This document shows positions 12,812 through 21,545 of a stretch of 27,899 bases of DNA, in pieces. The notes under the pieces are model-generated. The model was not told where the DNA came from. It did no database searches and saw only the letters and a list, made by a program, of their open reading frames with translations. Source of the stretch: a virus. Positions within the stretch are counted from its first letter, which is position 1, and each line of letters starts with the position of its first letter. Where the stretch lies: positions 1 to 27,899 of IMG/VR virus record IMGVR_UViG_3300045912_000014; one strand, 5' to 3'. A program made the translations under genes and the position numbers.

Positions 12812-13408
12812 ATGATACCACGTGAATGGAGAGAGTTGTCCTTCGTACCACGGTGGGGCATACTTCGGCGAGTAAATGATCAAAGCGTGGCCGAGCATTC
12901 CTATTACGTGGCGGTGTACGCCATGTTATTGGGTCGCGGTATGGGTCACCATGAATGGATTGTAAATGAAGCTATCCGTATGGCCTTAATCCACGACACT
13001 GAGGAAATAGTTACGGGGGATATACCCGCTCCGGCTAAGAAATACCTTGATCCAGACGACAAAAAATTTTTAAATTTTAAGAATAGGGCACACGAATTAT
13101 TAAAAATTCGGGCATCCGGAATGCCGAATGAGATATCAGTGCACATAGTTAAACTGGCTGACTTTATGGACGCGCTGGCGTACCTCGCTACAGAGATTCA
13201 AATGGGCAACCAGTCTGTATTAAAAATTCTACAGGAAATTCGTATACGTGCTGAGTTGCTGATCAAAGAAATGGACCAGCGTAACATGCTCGGTCGATGG
13301 GATCTGCCGTCCATGATGAGTATGTTGTCTAATTTTATAGAGGATCATCGTAATGGACTAAGCAACACCTTGGTGCACCCGGCGGCACGCGGACCCTTTG
13401 ATAAATGA
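12812..13408 (+). CDS. datZ: DatZ, HD-domain dATP triphosphohydrolase
   Basis: The 198-aa HD phosphohydrolase is of the YfbR/DatZ type: FVPRWGILRR (11-20), QSVAEHSYYVAVYA (24-37, His29), LIHDTEEIVTGDIPAPAKK (59-77, His61-Asp62, Glu65), KLADFMDAL (114-122, Asp117). These give the H...HD...D metal site. In Z-phages DatZ strips triphosphate from dATP specifically, clearing the competitor of dZTP so that adenine is excluded from phage DNA. The Arg-Trp pair (R14-W15) lies where the nucleotide sugar/base is contacted in known structures. It sits between the MazG-HNH gene and the helicase, with an ATGA overlap to the latter. Confidence 0.92.
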   Translation: MIPREWRELSFVPRWGILRRVNDQSVAEHSYYVAVYAMLLGRGMGHHEWIVNEAIRMALIHDTEEIVTGDIPAPAKKYLDPDDKKFLNFKNRAHELLKIRASGMPNEISVHIVKLADFMDALAYLATEIQMGNQSVLKILQEIRIRAELLIKEMDQRNMLGRWDLPSMMSMLSNFIEDHRNGLSNTLVHPAARGPFDK

Positions 13409-14823
13409 GCGACGCTACCAGATGGCACCTTAAGGGACGCCCCTATGCGGTCCAGGTGGAGGCCCTGCGCCGGTCTTTTTTAAGACGCGGGTATGGGTGG
13501 GGGATGGAGCCCGGCCTAGGAAAGACGGCCACGGCCTTAAATGAATTCATAGACTTACATTTGCGGGACAAGGTAGATTTCATAGTAGTCGTGTGTCCAA
13601 AGCACAATATGAAGACTTGGGCGGGTCAGGCAGATACATGGGGGTGGAAGAACCCTGTATTTCTATGGCCGACTAGACCCAGTGGGTCACCTCCGTACTT
13701 ATGGATAGTCAATTATGAAGCCTTGATGTATGGTGCCGATCGGGCTATCATTGAAGCCGGAAGTAAGGACGACTTCTATCTAGTTGGTGATGAAAGCCAC
13801 TGGTTTAAAAATTATAAGTCGGTATATGCAAAAAAGATGCTGATGTTGAGGGCCTACGCAAGTTTTACTAGGGCATTGACCGGAACCCCTCAGACCCGTG
13901 TTCCTCTTGACTGGTGGCCCCAGCTTAGATTTGTCCATTCAAGCATGCGTGATTCCCCCATAGTATTTCGTAACAATTTTTGTAAAGTCGGCGGCTTTAT
14001 GGGCAAGACTGTCTTAAAGGAACCTAAGGACCCGGAGGGTCTTGCCAAAGTAATAGCTGAGTGTTTCTTCATAGCGACAAAATCCGAATGGGCTAAGGAT
14101 TTACCACCTAAGCTGCCGCCTATCACTATTCAGACCGACCTGGAGGGCGTGTTGCTTAAGCACTACAAAAGTATGATGGACGATCTAATAGTGTACATTG
14201 AAGGATTCAGTAGCGCAGAAAGCATCGATGAAGTTGAGACTAAAAATATAATGGGGAGGATGAATAAGTTACAACAAATCTCCAGTGGGTTCATACGGGA
14301 TACCGACCAGGGTAGAGACATAAGGTTATTTGATATAAAGGACGTTCCTAAGACCAAGGCTTTAATAGATATACTAAATAATGCCCCGGGGAAGACTATA
14401 GTATTTACGTATTACAACGAGACTACCCGAGCCTTGTCGGGTTTGATTGAAGGGTCGGCGTGTATTCGGGGCAATCGGGACCCTTTATCACAATATAACA
14501 ATGAAAACATAAATCGATTTAACAACGACCCTGAGTGTAGAGTTCTGATAGGTTCCCTGGCAGTCACCAGTACGGGCCATACTTTGTTGGGGGACGTGTC
14601 TAAGCCGGAAACCACGTGTTCGACTACCGTGTTTTTTGAGAACTCATACGCCCTCGGTGATCGCCGTCAGGCCGAGGACAGAAACCATCGGTTCGGACAG
14701 ACTCTACCGGTAACCTATTACGATCTGGTGTCATCTGATGCAGAATGGGCCATTATCAAGTCGCTACAACAAAAAACCGATATAATCAATAATATCATCG
14801 ATTTTGTCAGAAGCTATCGCTGA
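13405..14823 (+). CDS. SNF2-family DNA helicase/translocase
   Basis: The 472-aa superfamily 2 ATPase: Walker A MEPGLGKTATALNEF (34-48), motif Ia VVVCPKHNMKTW, motif II VGDESHWFKN (DESH, 129-132), motif III LTGTPQTR (158-165), motif IV-V region KTIVFTYYNETTRAL...VLIGSLAVTSTGHTLLG and motif VI QAEDRNHRFGQTLPVTYYDLV. The HRFGQ-x-x-x-V-x-x-Y-x-L-V ending is typical of SNF2-like phage helicases. It probably supports replication or recombination by translocating on dsDNA. It overlaps datZ by ATGA, so it belongs to the same transcript. Confidence 0.88.
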   Translation: MSDATRWHLKGRPYAVQVEALRRSFLRRGYGWGMEPGLGKTATALNEFIDLHLRDKVDFIVVVCPKHNMKTWAGQADTWGWKNPVFLWPTRPSGSPPYLWIVNYEALMYGADRAIIEAGSKDDFYLVGDESHWFKNYKSVYAKKMLMLRAYASFTRALTGTPQTRVPLDWWPQLRFVHSSMRDSPIVFRNNFCKVGGFMGKTVLKEPKDPEGLAKVIAECFFIATKSEWAKDLPPKLPPITIQTDLEGVLLKHYKSMMDDLIVYIEGFSSAESIDEVETKNIMGRMNKLQQISSGFIRDTDQGRDIRLFDIKDVPKTKALIDILNNAPGKTIVFTYYNETTRALSGLIEGSACIRGNRDPLSQYNNENINRFNNDPECRVLIGSLAVTSTGHTLLGDVSKPETTCSTTVFFENSYALGDRRQAEDRNHRFGQTLPVTYYDLVSSDAEWAIIKSLQQKTDIINNIIDFVRSYR

Positions 14824-14826
14824 GTC

Positions 14827-14855
14827 TTGCCCCCGTGGCCGCGATGCGGTATGAT
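14827..14855 (+). promoter_or_regulatory. sigma70-like promoter (TTGCCC, 17 bp, TATGAT)
   Basis: TTGCCC (14827-14832), 17-bp spacer, TATGAT (14850-14855). It begins three bases after the helicase stop and drives two small genes at the end of the plus-strand block. Confidence 0.7.
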
Positions 14856-14874
14856 GAGTGCGAAAGGACACACC

Positions 14875-15117
14875 ATGAATCGCGTATCAATTGACAAGCT
14901 CATACAGTTGGGGCTATCGTTAACCGGGCACTACGGCTCCCATCCCTTAAACATAAATGGTCGGCCTGCTTTAACCAACCCATGGAGTAAAAACTCCGAG
15001 TCAAGCTACATATTCATATCAGTTGAACTAGGCCGAGTACGATGTGGCCCCTCGGTGTCGAAGGGGTTTGTTATGTCGGAGCGAATGATTGATAAAATCA
15101 TTAGAAAGGAAATATGA
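14875..15117 (+). CDS. hypothetical protein, 80 aa
   Basis: The ATG at 14875 (MNRVSIDKLIQLGLSL) follows AAAGGA and the promoter at 14827; an in-frame start at 14827 overlaps the promoter and is rejected. The product has a central beta-like part (SSYIFISVELGRVRCGPSVSKGFVMS) and a basic helical end. No family is recognised. Its own promoter suggests expression independent of the replication genes. Confidence 0.55.
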   Translation: MNRVSIDKLIQLGLSLTGHYGSHPLNINGRPALTNPWSKNSESSYIFISVELGRVRCGPSVSKGFVMSERMIDKIIRKEI

Positions 15118-15118
15118 C

Positions 15119-15391
15119 GTGGACGATTATTTGATAAATTTTGATACTCTTCCTGCCATCTATCAGCACCGGATGCGTCAGTATATAAGAATGAAGGAGC
15201 ATCCAGGAGAGTTTTTGTCCGCAGTATTAAGCAACGATCTTATTGGTACATATGTACATGCCGGGGACATGGACCGAGATTCAGTATGGGATTTAATAGG
15301 GTGGATCGGGGATAATTTAGATAACGACCGCCACCAGGATAAGTTCGGGTCCAGGGTTATTGTGGAGAGATATCTGAGCTCTGCTGACTGA
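15119..15391 (+). CDS. hypothetical protein, 90 aa (GTG start)
   Basis: The GTG at 15119 (MDDYLINFDTLPAIYQHRMRQYI) is preferred over the TTG at 15089, since GAAAGGA lies upstream at suitable spacing and it begins just after the previous stop. The product is helical and acidic (HPGEFLSAVLSNDL..., MDRDSVWDLIGWIGDNLDN). The last 35 bp overlap the 3' end of the convergent minus-strand ejection-type gene. No family is recognised. Confidence 0.55.
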   Translation: MDDYLINFDTLPAIYQHRMRQYIRMKEHPGEFLSAVLSNDLIGTYVHAGDMDRDSVWDLIGWIGDNLDNDRHQDKFGSRVIVERYLSSAD

Positions 15392-17258
15392 TATCATCGG
15401 CGGCGGCTATTGGACCAGCCAAGCGCGGCCCGATCATACCGATAAGTCGCCCGACCTTATTGGCGTCTTGTGCCGCTCTCCTGGACATTAGTTCCTTCAA
15501 GAAATCCGGGTTAGTGATAGCTTCGGCCAGAATTGATTGAAGAACTTCTTCCTCTGTCTTACGAAAAGTCCTCATCGCCTCGCCAGCCGCATGGCGTATC
15601 ATACCAATTGGCGTGTATGGATTGAGGGGACGCCTAAATACGCGGTTTATATTTTCCCACTTTCCGGGTACGTGTAAATTAGGAGCGGCGGCTCCTGGGG
15701 GGATCATGGACGACGTGTCCAAGCGAGACATAATATTTGTGATAGCGCGTACCCGATTAGCATGGTCCTTTCCGAATGCCTCTTCAATTAGTTCCATGTT
15801 GTTTTTGTTATTCACAAACGATCTGGCCCGAGACGGGTCAAACGCTCCCTGGGAATTAACAACCGATTGGATCATTCGATGTTCGAGTATGTCACGGGCG
15901 GCATCCATCGCCTGAGGGTTATTCCCCATCAAGGTCCGTAATTCGCGGAAAGATGTTGGAGTGTCTATGAACTGATTTACAACATCACTGCCGCCCGACC
16001 TAGCCACCGGGCCATACGATTGACTAATAACACTTAAATTATCGTCGGCATTAATGAAAGCCTGATACCGATCACCAGATCGGCTATTGGTTAGTATCGC
16101 GTCGTCTATATCCCGTATTAATATTTGCGAGCGCTCACGCAACGCCTCCGTAGCACCCGGCTTATTCATTTCCCTTTGAAGTTCGCGTCGGAAGTTAATG
16201 AGCGTATCCACGCTATATCGGTTATGTAGACCGGATTTGCTTCTGTCCAGATCCCGCACGATACGACGTGCCACCGCTGGTATATCCGTATTGGCAGTTC
16301 CAGGGTCTACGTGGTTTAGTATAAGTCGGGCATTGTGGGACAATCTCGGAGCCACAATGCGCTCATTAACATCTAGTGCTGCTCTGGCGCTTTGAGCCGC
16401 AGTAGCCGCTTCACGTATTTTGTCTGCGGCTATGTTGCGGACTGATTGAGATGCCTGAGCAGGATCGGCGGCCCCTGTCCCAGCCCTGATGCCCGCTAAC
16501 GCGGCATCGCTTTGACCTTGGCGCACACGAGCAAGGCGTGATGCGTCCCCCAGGCTGATTCGAGCAGCATTCTCTACATTTGCCAGACCAGGGTTGTTAA
16601 GCGCCTGGGCTGCTGTAATGTCAACAGAAGGCCCTAGCACCCTTTGAACTTCGGACCTTGTTGCATCAACCGATCGAGGAATTGTATTGGGGTCTAAGGA
16701 TGGGTTAGCTTCTCGTACGATCGTGTCGGCCACCCGGCGATGAGACCCCGGCTGTGTACCAATGCTAGTAAATGGTCTGGACGCCAGCGATCCCCCGATA
16801 CCCCCCATGATGGCTCCGACTGGTTCGGAATATTCATGCCAAGGAACTTCCTCGGGGACCATATCAGGCAGGACACCCGCCCCTACCCCCGCTCCGAGGG
16901 TACCGCCGCCGGCCGCGACGGCGGTACGCGCGGGGTGCTGGCGCGCGGTAGCTACCATCCTACGTGCCCACCGACCTGCCCTACCGGGCATACCGGCCAG
17001 CGCCAGGAGCGCGGCCATCGACACGCCCGTACCGCCTACGGCCTCCGGTATGGTACGCTGCAACCGTTCCGCCGACCCGGACTCCGGGGGTACGTCTGCC
17101 CCGAATCCTAGAGTAGCCCCCCGGACTAAGCCCGTAGTTGCTCGTTCAACAGGTCCGGGGCTTGGATCCATGGGTCCAGTTGGAACTGAGACCCCACTTT
17201 TAGCCTCGGATAAGAGACGTTCGGCCTCTTCCGGGGTGATGTCCCTAACGGTTGCCAT
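15357..17258 (-). CDS. large internal virion (ejection-type) protein, 633 aa
   Basis: The last gene of the minus-strand virion unit. N-terminus MATVRDITPEEAERLLSEAKSG; then RATTGLVRGATLGFGADVPPESG and a Gly/Ala-rich hydrophobic region (about 75-160: GGTGVSMAALLALAGMPG, RTAVAAGGGTLGAGVGAG), followed by a long helical, Arg/Asp/Asn-rich part (ARRIVRDLDRSKSGLHNRYSVDTLINFRRELQREMNK...). This layout, and the place after tail genes in a podovirus-like cluster, fits an internal protein ejected with the DNA. No lytic transglycosylase motif is seen. The 14-bp overlap with the upstream gene supports operon structure. Confidence 0.7.
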   Translation of the reverse strand: MATVRDITPEEAERLLSEAKSGVSVPTGPMDPSPGPVERATTGLVRGATLGFGADVPPESGSAERLQRTIPEAVGGTGVSMAALLALAGMPGRAGRWARRMVATARQHPARTAVAAGGGTLGAGVGAGVLPDMVPEEVPWHEYSEPVGAIMGGIGGSLASRPFTSIGTQPGSHRRVADTIVREANPSLDPNTIPRSVDATRSEVQRVLGPSVDITAAQALNNPGLANVENAARISLGDASRLARVRQGQSDAALAGIRAGTGAADPAQASQSVRNIAADKIREAATAAQSARAALDVNERIVAPRLSHNARLILNHVDPGTANTDIPAVARRIVRDLDRSKSGLHNRYSVDTLINFRRELQREMNKPGATEALRERSQILIRDIDDAILTNSRSGDRYQAFINADDNLSVISQSYGPVARSGGSDVVNQFIDTPTSFRELRTLMGNNPQAMDAARDILEHRMIQSVVNSQGAFDPSRARSFVNNKNNMELIEEAFGKDHANRVRAITNIMSRLDTSSMIPPGAAAPNLHVPGKWENINRVFRRPLNPYTPIGMIRHAAGEAMRTFRKTEEEVLQSILAEAITNPDFLKELMSRRAAQDANKVGRLIGMIGPRLAGPIAAADDISQQSSDISPQ

Positions 17259-18531
17259 CAGGTGTCACTTCCTTAAAACTGCCGTCTGGGGCTCTGAATA
17301 TAATTGTGCCTGTCGAAGTAGTGCCTCTATAAGTTGACCCCGGCGGCACCCCCTCTGGCAACGCCCCTGACCACTGTCCACGTACAACCCGTCCAGTCTG
17401 ACCCGGAGAAGCGGGTGTTTGATTAGTTAGTGCGTCTATCCGTCTGCGCTGCGCGTCCGTTATAACATTTTCGTTTTGGCTGTCCCATTCGGATAGGCGT
17501 CGGCTTATCTCGTGGAAATCAGTCCCGTATTGGGCTTCCAGACGGCGGACATGCTCGGCCCGACGTTGATCATGTCTTGCGAAGTCACGTAGAATTTCAA
17601 TAATTAACCTATTACCTTCGGGGGTATTACTGATCGATGGTGCCATGGCCTGAATGAATGACCTGTCAGCATTGGACACCCCAACCCCAAGCCGACCACC
17701 AAGCATATCCATCGTGATGGCATTTATAAGAGCGGATGCCTGCTCGATCGCCCCCATGTTGTTTAGGCTTGGGACTTCAACACCGAAGGAGCTAAATAGA
17801 CGCGTAAAATCTCGTAGTACTGGGGTTGCCAAGCCAGTCGGCCCGGCTCGATCAAGAGCGGTTTCAAGGGCTCCAAGCCGAGACAACAGGGTGGGGGCGT
17901 TGCGTCCAGCTTCAAGGACCGAATTAACCGCCTCTCCAGTGGCCCTTCCGCGAGTACGGCCATACTCGGTTTCCGCGCGATTAGTTATGCTAACGTTGGT
18001 GCCGCTCGCTCGTCTTAATGCCTGTATGTACGCGGCTGCTTCCGGGGTACCCGGCTGAATGCCAGCCGCTCTTAATAATTCGGCATACCGACCGCCTGCA
18101 CCAAGAGACGCCAGTCTTAGAGCATTTTGGGCCTCAGCGTTAATTGCCCCCAGGGTAAGACGATCAATTCTGTCCTGGGATTCGCGTTGTCCGGCTCCGA
18201 CCTTGGATACGAATGGAGCCGAAGCCCCTAGTCCCTGACCAAGCGCTTCCCCGAGGGATCCCGATTTGGTTGGAGACAGCAGGCCCGATCCTAACGCAAA
18301 TAGCGCGGCGGCCTTATCGGTATTGTCGGATAAGCGGGACATACCCCGTTGAATGGCGTTCATATAAACTTGACGCCGCATGGTGTTAATGTTGTCAAGC
18401 GTATTCGCCGCGCCAGACGCGGGTGAATTATGCCCCACGATACTTAGAAATCCAGACGACCTACTGGGGGCCGACCCCGTACCCTCTTCAGAAAACATCG
18501 GGTCTTCTTCGTCTTCAATCATGTCAATCAC
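17245..18531 (-). CDS. internal virion protein, 428 aa
   Basis: It starts with GTG overlapping the upstream stop (GTGA); an in-frame ATG nine bases later is an alternative. It has an acidic N-terminus (MIDMIEDEEDPMF), a helical Ala/Gly-rich body (DKAAALFALGSGLLSPTKSGSLGEALGQGLG; RIDRLTLGAINAEAQNALRLASLG) and a C-terminal segment RVVRGQWSGALPEGVPPGSTYRGTTSTGTIIFRAPDGSFKEV resembling a small beta domain. Structural role is inferred from position among virion genes and composition; no specific family is named. Confidence 0.65.
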   Translation of the reverse strand: MIDMIEDEEDPMFSEEGTGSAPSRSSGFLSIVGHNSPASGAANTLDNINTMRRQVYMNAIQRGMSRLSDNTDKAAALFALGSGLLSPTKSGSLGEALGQGLGASAPFVSKVGAGQRESQDRIDRLTLGAINAEAQNALRLASLGAGGRYAELLRAAGIQPGTPEAAAYIQALRRASGTNVSITNRAETEYGRTRGRATGEAVNSVLEAGRNAPTLLSRLGALETALDRAGPTGLATPVLRDFTRLFSSFGVEVPSLNNMGAIEQASALINAITMDMLGGRLGVGVSNADRSFIQAMAPSISNTPEGNRLIIEILRDFARHDQRRAEHVRRLEAQYGTDFHEISRRLSEWDSQNENVITDAQRRRIDALTNQTPASPGQTGRVVRGQWSGALPEGVPPGSTYRGTTSTGTIIFRAPDGSFKEVTPDGNR

Positions 18532-19418
18532 TCGAACAATTTCTTAACACCGGTGGCTCCAGCCGCGAGGCCCAGAAGGCTTGCCAAGGGGTTCACTCCA
18601 CCAGATTGCTGTTGAGTCGTAATCTGACTGGTGCTAGTTGGAACTGGAGTTCCACGCAACAGCGAGCTAAGGAACCCAAGCTGCGTCTTTGGGTACTCAG
18701 CCTGCCTAAGGAACTCTTCATAGCCCAGGTCCATGCCGCGTTGTGAAAGTTCTCGCTGAAGAGCCCCGCTACTAAGCAGAGCGGTAGAATCGGTTAAGCC
18801 AGAAGCCTGCTTCATCTGACCTAGAGCGCCGAGTTTCTCTCCGGCAAGAACCCCTCTGTTTTGAGCCGCGTTGTACGCGTCCAACGAAGTTTCAAATCCA
18901 GCCTGCAGGGCTTGTGCTTGCTGCCCCAATATGGACTCATTGGCATCTCTTACCGCACGACCAGTAAAATCTGCGTGTCGACCCGACCCGAACTGACCCG
19001 CGCCAATAAAGGTATCATTAACTGATGGAAGAAGATTTTCCGAAAGGTTTCTTCCCCCTAATTCAGCGATGCGGTTAACCACACCGGTCAGGTGGGGAGA
19101 CGTATAAGTATTAAATATATCCTGATTAAGACCGGGTGCCCCGGCTTGAGACACCATGCTTATACCGCTATTGATGGCGGGGTTCGCCGCGCCAACGTTA
19201 GACCTTATCCCGGCTAGGCCGCTCTGCTCGTCTGCAGTGAGATCGGCTACTCTTGGACCGGGGTAGGCCGGATAAGGAGAAGATACTACCGCGTTGGCCT
19301 TGGACAGAATGCCCTTTACATAATCGGTATACCAAGCGGGAAAGAACTGATCAGTAGTTGCAGTCCCCGTCACAGTGGATGGGCTATTTCCACCCCACAG
19401 GAAATCACTTACCGCCAT
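18528..19418 (-). CDS. virion-associated protein, 296 aa
   Basis: The ATG follows GGAG at 8-nt spacing. The pattern QFFPAWYTDYVKGILSKANAV...YPAYPGPRVADLTADEQSGLAGIRSNVG, then DIFNTYTSPHLTGVVNRIAELGGRNLSENLLPSVNDTFIGAGQFGSGRHADFTGRAV, is one I know from structural proteins of podovirus-like phages, usually encoded next to other internal proteins. It ends with a short hydrophobic stretch (LASLLGLAAGATGVKKLF). It is probably an internal or ejection protein. The stop overlaps the next start. Confidence 0.7.
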   Translation of the reverse strand: MAVSDFLWGGNSPSTVTGTATTDQFFPAWYTDYVKGILSKANAVVSSPYPAYPGPRVADLTADEQSGLAGIRSNVGAANPAINSGISMVSQAGAPGLNQDIFNTYTSPHLTGVVNRIAELGGRNLSENLLPSVNDTFIGAGQFGSGRHADFTGRAVRDANESILGQQAQALQAGFETSLDAYNAAQNRGVLAGEKLGALGQMKQASGLTDSTALLSSGALQRELSQRGMDLGYEEFLRQAEYPKTQLGFLSSLLRGTPVPTSTSQITTQQQSGGVNPLASLLGLAAGATGVKKLFE

Positions 19419-19430
19419 CGTGTATCTCCA

Positions 19431-21293
19431 TTAACGCAGGTATGCCTCGGGACGCTTGGCCGCATCGGGCACCCTCTTTTTGCGACCCTTGTGCCGAGCG
19501 ATGTTGTTACGCATTTGATCTAATTTACGAGCCCCGGCTTCGCTGTTACCGTCCCCTAGGTCTGCTACAGTTGTGGCATCCATAACATATTCACCTGGGG
19601 ATGCCGCGATAAGGCGAGTATCGTCTTGACCCCCTTCGCTACCCCTAATGTATGGTTGGCCGCCCTTGCTCGGACTCAATTGAGCCACAGAATTCATGAT
19701 AGAATGACGCCGACGCCCAGATGTAGTAGTGGGTCTGGTTGTGCGCTTTAACGGATTAACCGACCCTCCTCTAGCCATTGGGGTATACTGACCCCTTGGA
19801 TCGTCAAAGAACATAATTGGTCCAGGATCTCGACCGATACGGTACCAATTTAATCGGGGATTAATTTGTGTTCGATCAAACGACACGGGGGCCAACGGAT
19901 TGTTAAATCCTGGAGACATACCCCCACGATTATTGATTTGGTCATTGCGAGGCGACGAAGGTGTAGCAGCCCCTGCCAGGGCCAGAGCACCAAGACCCGC
20001 GCCCACCAATCCAGAATTACGATCTATCCAGGACCCTTGTGGCGAAGCGGGGGCTGGGGGTCGGACCGGGGGAATGCCACTGGCGAGATTCGATCCTTCC
20101 CCCGGCCATTCGTATAGCTGCGGAGCGGAACCTGTGCCGAACATACCTAATATGTCCCCCCGCGCGAGATTTCCGCCGAGACCAGCTAGAACCCCACCCA
20201 ACGGATCACGCCCACCTAATCCAAGTAGAGCCCCAATTGCCGCATCGCCGACACCCCCGGCAATCTTACTACCACCTAGGCCAACTAGGTCGGCCAAGAA
20301 TCCACCGGGGGTAGTCCCAAAAGCCGCCTCACCAATAACAGGCGCCGCAAATGCAGCTATTGGGGCTGCGTACTTAAGAAAGTCTTTAAGTTTGAATGCT
20401 TCGGGCAGACCGGTCCTAGGGTTTATTGTTAGTCCACCGGGGGTCAAGCGATTTAAATCTCGAAGTTCATTACTCGACACGTGCATCAGGCGATTGTCAC
20501 CGTTTCTGCCGGCTCTGGCTAGTTTATTAATAAATCCGCCCTTCTTAAACCTCATGTTGCCATACAACTCCCTTAAAGCCCAATCTGGAGTGGTTAATCG
20601 ATTAACCTCCATACCGGATGCCGATGGAGTCGGAGTATCTTGCCATGTATCTTGCCATGTGTTGTCGTTTAACCCGACGTTTTGATCTGGCGTTCCACTT
20701 AGCGCTGCAGCCCGACCTTCGGGGTCTGGCTTTGCACCCAACGCCTGAGCCATCGCGTTTAGACCGAATCCTAAAGCCGTTGGCCCACTTAATGCAGCCA
20801 TGGCCCCCATACCGGCCCGGGCCGATTGATCAGGATTAATTGCGGCCGCCAACATATTCCCCAGGAACCCACCAACCGCCGGCCCAACTCCTAAGATATT
20901 GGAAGCAGTACTACCCAAAACTCCTAGTCCAGCCGGGCTTGATAGTCGTGACCCTAGGTTATCAAATAGGCCGCCACCCTCTTGAATTCCCGGGCCAACC
21001 GGTGAGCCCCACCCTAAACTTTCAGGGCCATACCCCGCTGCGATAGCCGCATCCGCCATACCGAGTCCATCATTACCGACGCCAATGCCTCCGCCAAGAT
21101 TACTAGAAGACCCCGCCCCTTCTTCCCCCATACTGGCGTCGTAGAACTCAAGTGCGCCAGTGTCAGGATTAATTGTTCCGGCCCCGCCTAACCGTTTTAA
21201 CAGCTTGGCTTCCTTCGGATTGATATGCGCTAGCACGGTGTCGCCCCGGCGACCACGCTTGCGTACTTTATTAGCCATGGATTTAATGTTCAT
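19431..21293 (-). CDS. large internal virion protein with duplicated module, 620 aa
   Basis: A basic N-terminus (KVRKRGRRGDTVLAHI) starts a module that recurs near residues 258-303: RRGD...LAHINPKEAKLLKRL...GTINPDTGALEF versus RNGD...LMHVSSNELRDLNRL...LTINPRTGLPEAF. Gly/Ala-rich hydrophobic stretches lie between and after. The C-terminal part, GGQDDTRLIAASPGEYVMDATTVADLGDGNSEAGARKLDQMRNNIARHKG, matches a motif shared by many podovirus internal or tail proteins. A 12-bp tandem repeat encodes TWQDTWQDT. It is probably an ejection protein with membrane-active segments; this is inferred. Confidence 0.7.
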   Translation of the reverse strand: MNIKSMANKVRKRGRRGDTVLAHINPKEAKLLKRLGGAGTINPDTGALEFYDASMGEEGAGSSSNLGGGIGVGNDGLGMADAAIAAGYGPESLGWGSPVGPGIQEGGGLFDNLGSRLSSPAGLGVLGSTASNILGVGPAVGGFLGNMLAAAINPDQSARAGMGAMAALSGPTALGFGLNAMAQALGAKPDPEGRAAALSGTPDQNVGLNDNTWQDTWQDTPTPSASGMEVNRLTTPDWALRELYGNMRFKKGGFINKLARAGRNGDNRLMHVSSNELRDLNRLTPGGLTINPRTGLPEAFKLKDFLKYAAPIAAFAAPVIGEAAFGTTPGGFLADLVGLGGSKIAGGVGDAAIGALLGLGGRDPLGGVLAGLGGNLARGDILGMFGTGSAPQLYEWPGEGSNLASGIPPVRPPAPASPQGSWIDRNSGLVGAGLGALALAGAATPSSPRNDQINNRGGMSPGFNNPLAPVSFDRTQINPRLNWYRIGRDPGPIMFFDDPRGQYTPMARGGSVNPLKRTTRPTTTSGRRRHSIMNSVAQLSPSKGGQPYIRGSEGGQDDTRLIAASPGEYVMDATTVADLGDGNSEAGARKLDQMRNNIARHKGRKKRVPDAAKRPEAYLR

Positions 21294-21332
21294 GGTGACC
21301 TATTATATCACATGTCGCGGACGGACGCTATA

Positions 21333-21545
21333 TTAGTCGCAATTAGAATCTACCCACGATCTCCAATCGTTGTATACGGTAGGGTCAGTTAAACTAAGAT
21401 CGGGACTCTCTCCCATTAAATTCCAAGCCCACAGAATCCAGTCATCTTCGTTGTACACCGCGCTGTAATTAAGGTCCGGATTTTCTATATTAAATTGATT
21501 AATAAATTCATCCCATGGCAGGTTCTTTCGGTCGGGCCAAAACAT
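21333..21545 (-). CDS. small acidic Trp-rich protein, 70 aa
   Basis: The start overlaps the stop of the upstream tail gene (TAATG), with AGGAG 9 nt before it. The product is acidic and rich in Trp and Asn/Asp (MFWPDRKNLPWDEFINQFN...DDWILWAWNLMGESPDLSLTDPTVYNDWRSWVDSNCD). No family is recognised. The context suggests a virion or assembly accessory. Confidence 0.55.
   Translation of the reverse strand: MFWPDRKNLPWDEFINQFNIENPDLNYSAVYNEDDWILWAWNLMGESPDLSLTDPTVYNDWRSWVDSNCD

Noticed and set aside
15360-15400. Bidirectional terminator at the convergent gene ends
   Set aside because: Only a GATATC/GATATC pairing is visible, too weak and without T-runs; the genes overlap by 35 bp instead.
16762-17337. 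Plus-strand frame (191 aa) near the end of the ejection genes
   Set aside because: Pro/Ala/Arg-rich shadow of the 633-aa minus-strand gene.
19900-20685. Long plus-strand frame (261 aa) across the virion region
   Set aside because: Pro/Arg-rich shadow of the 620-aa minus-strand gene, with no ribosome binding site or domain.
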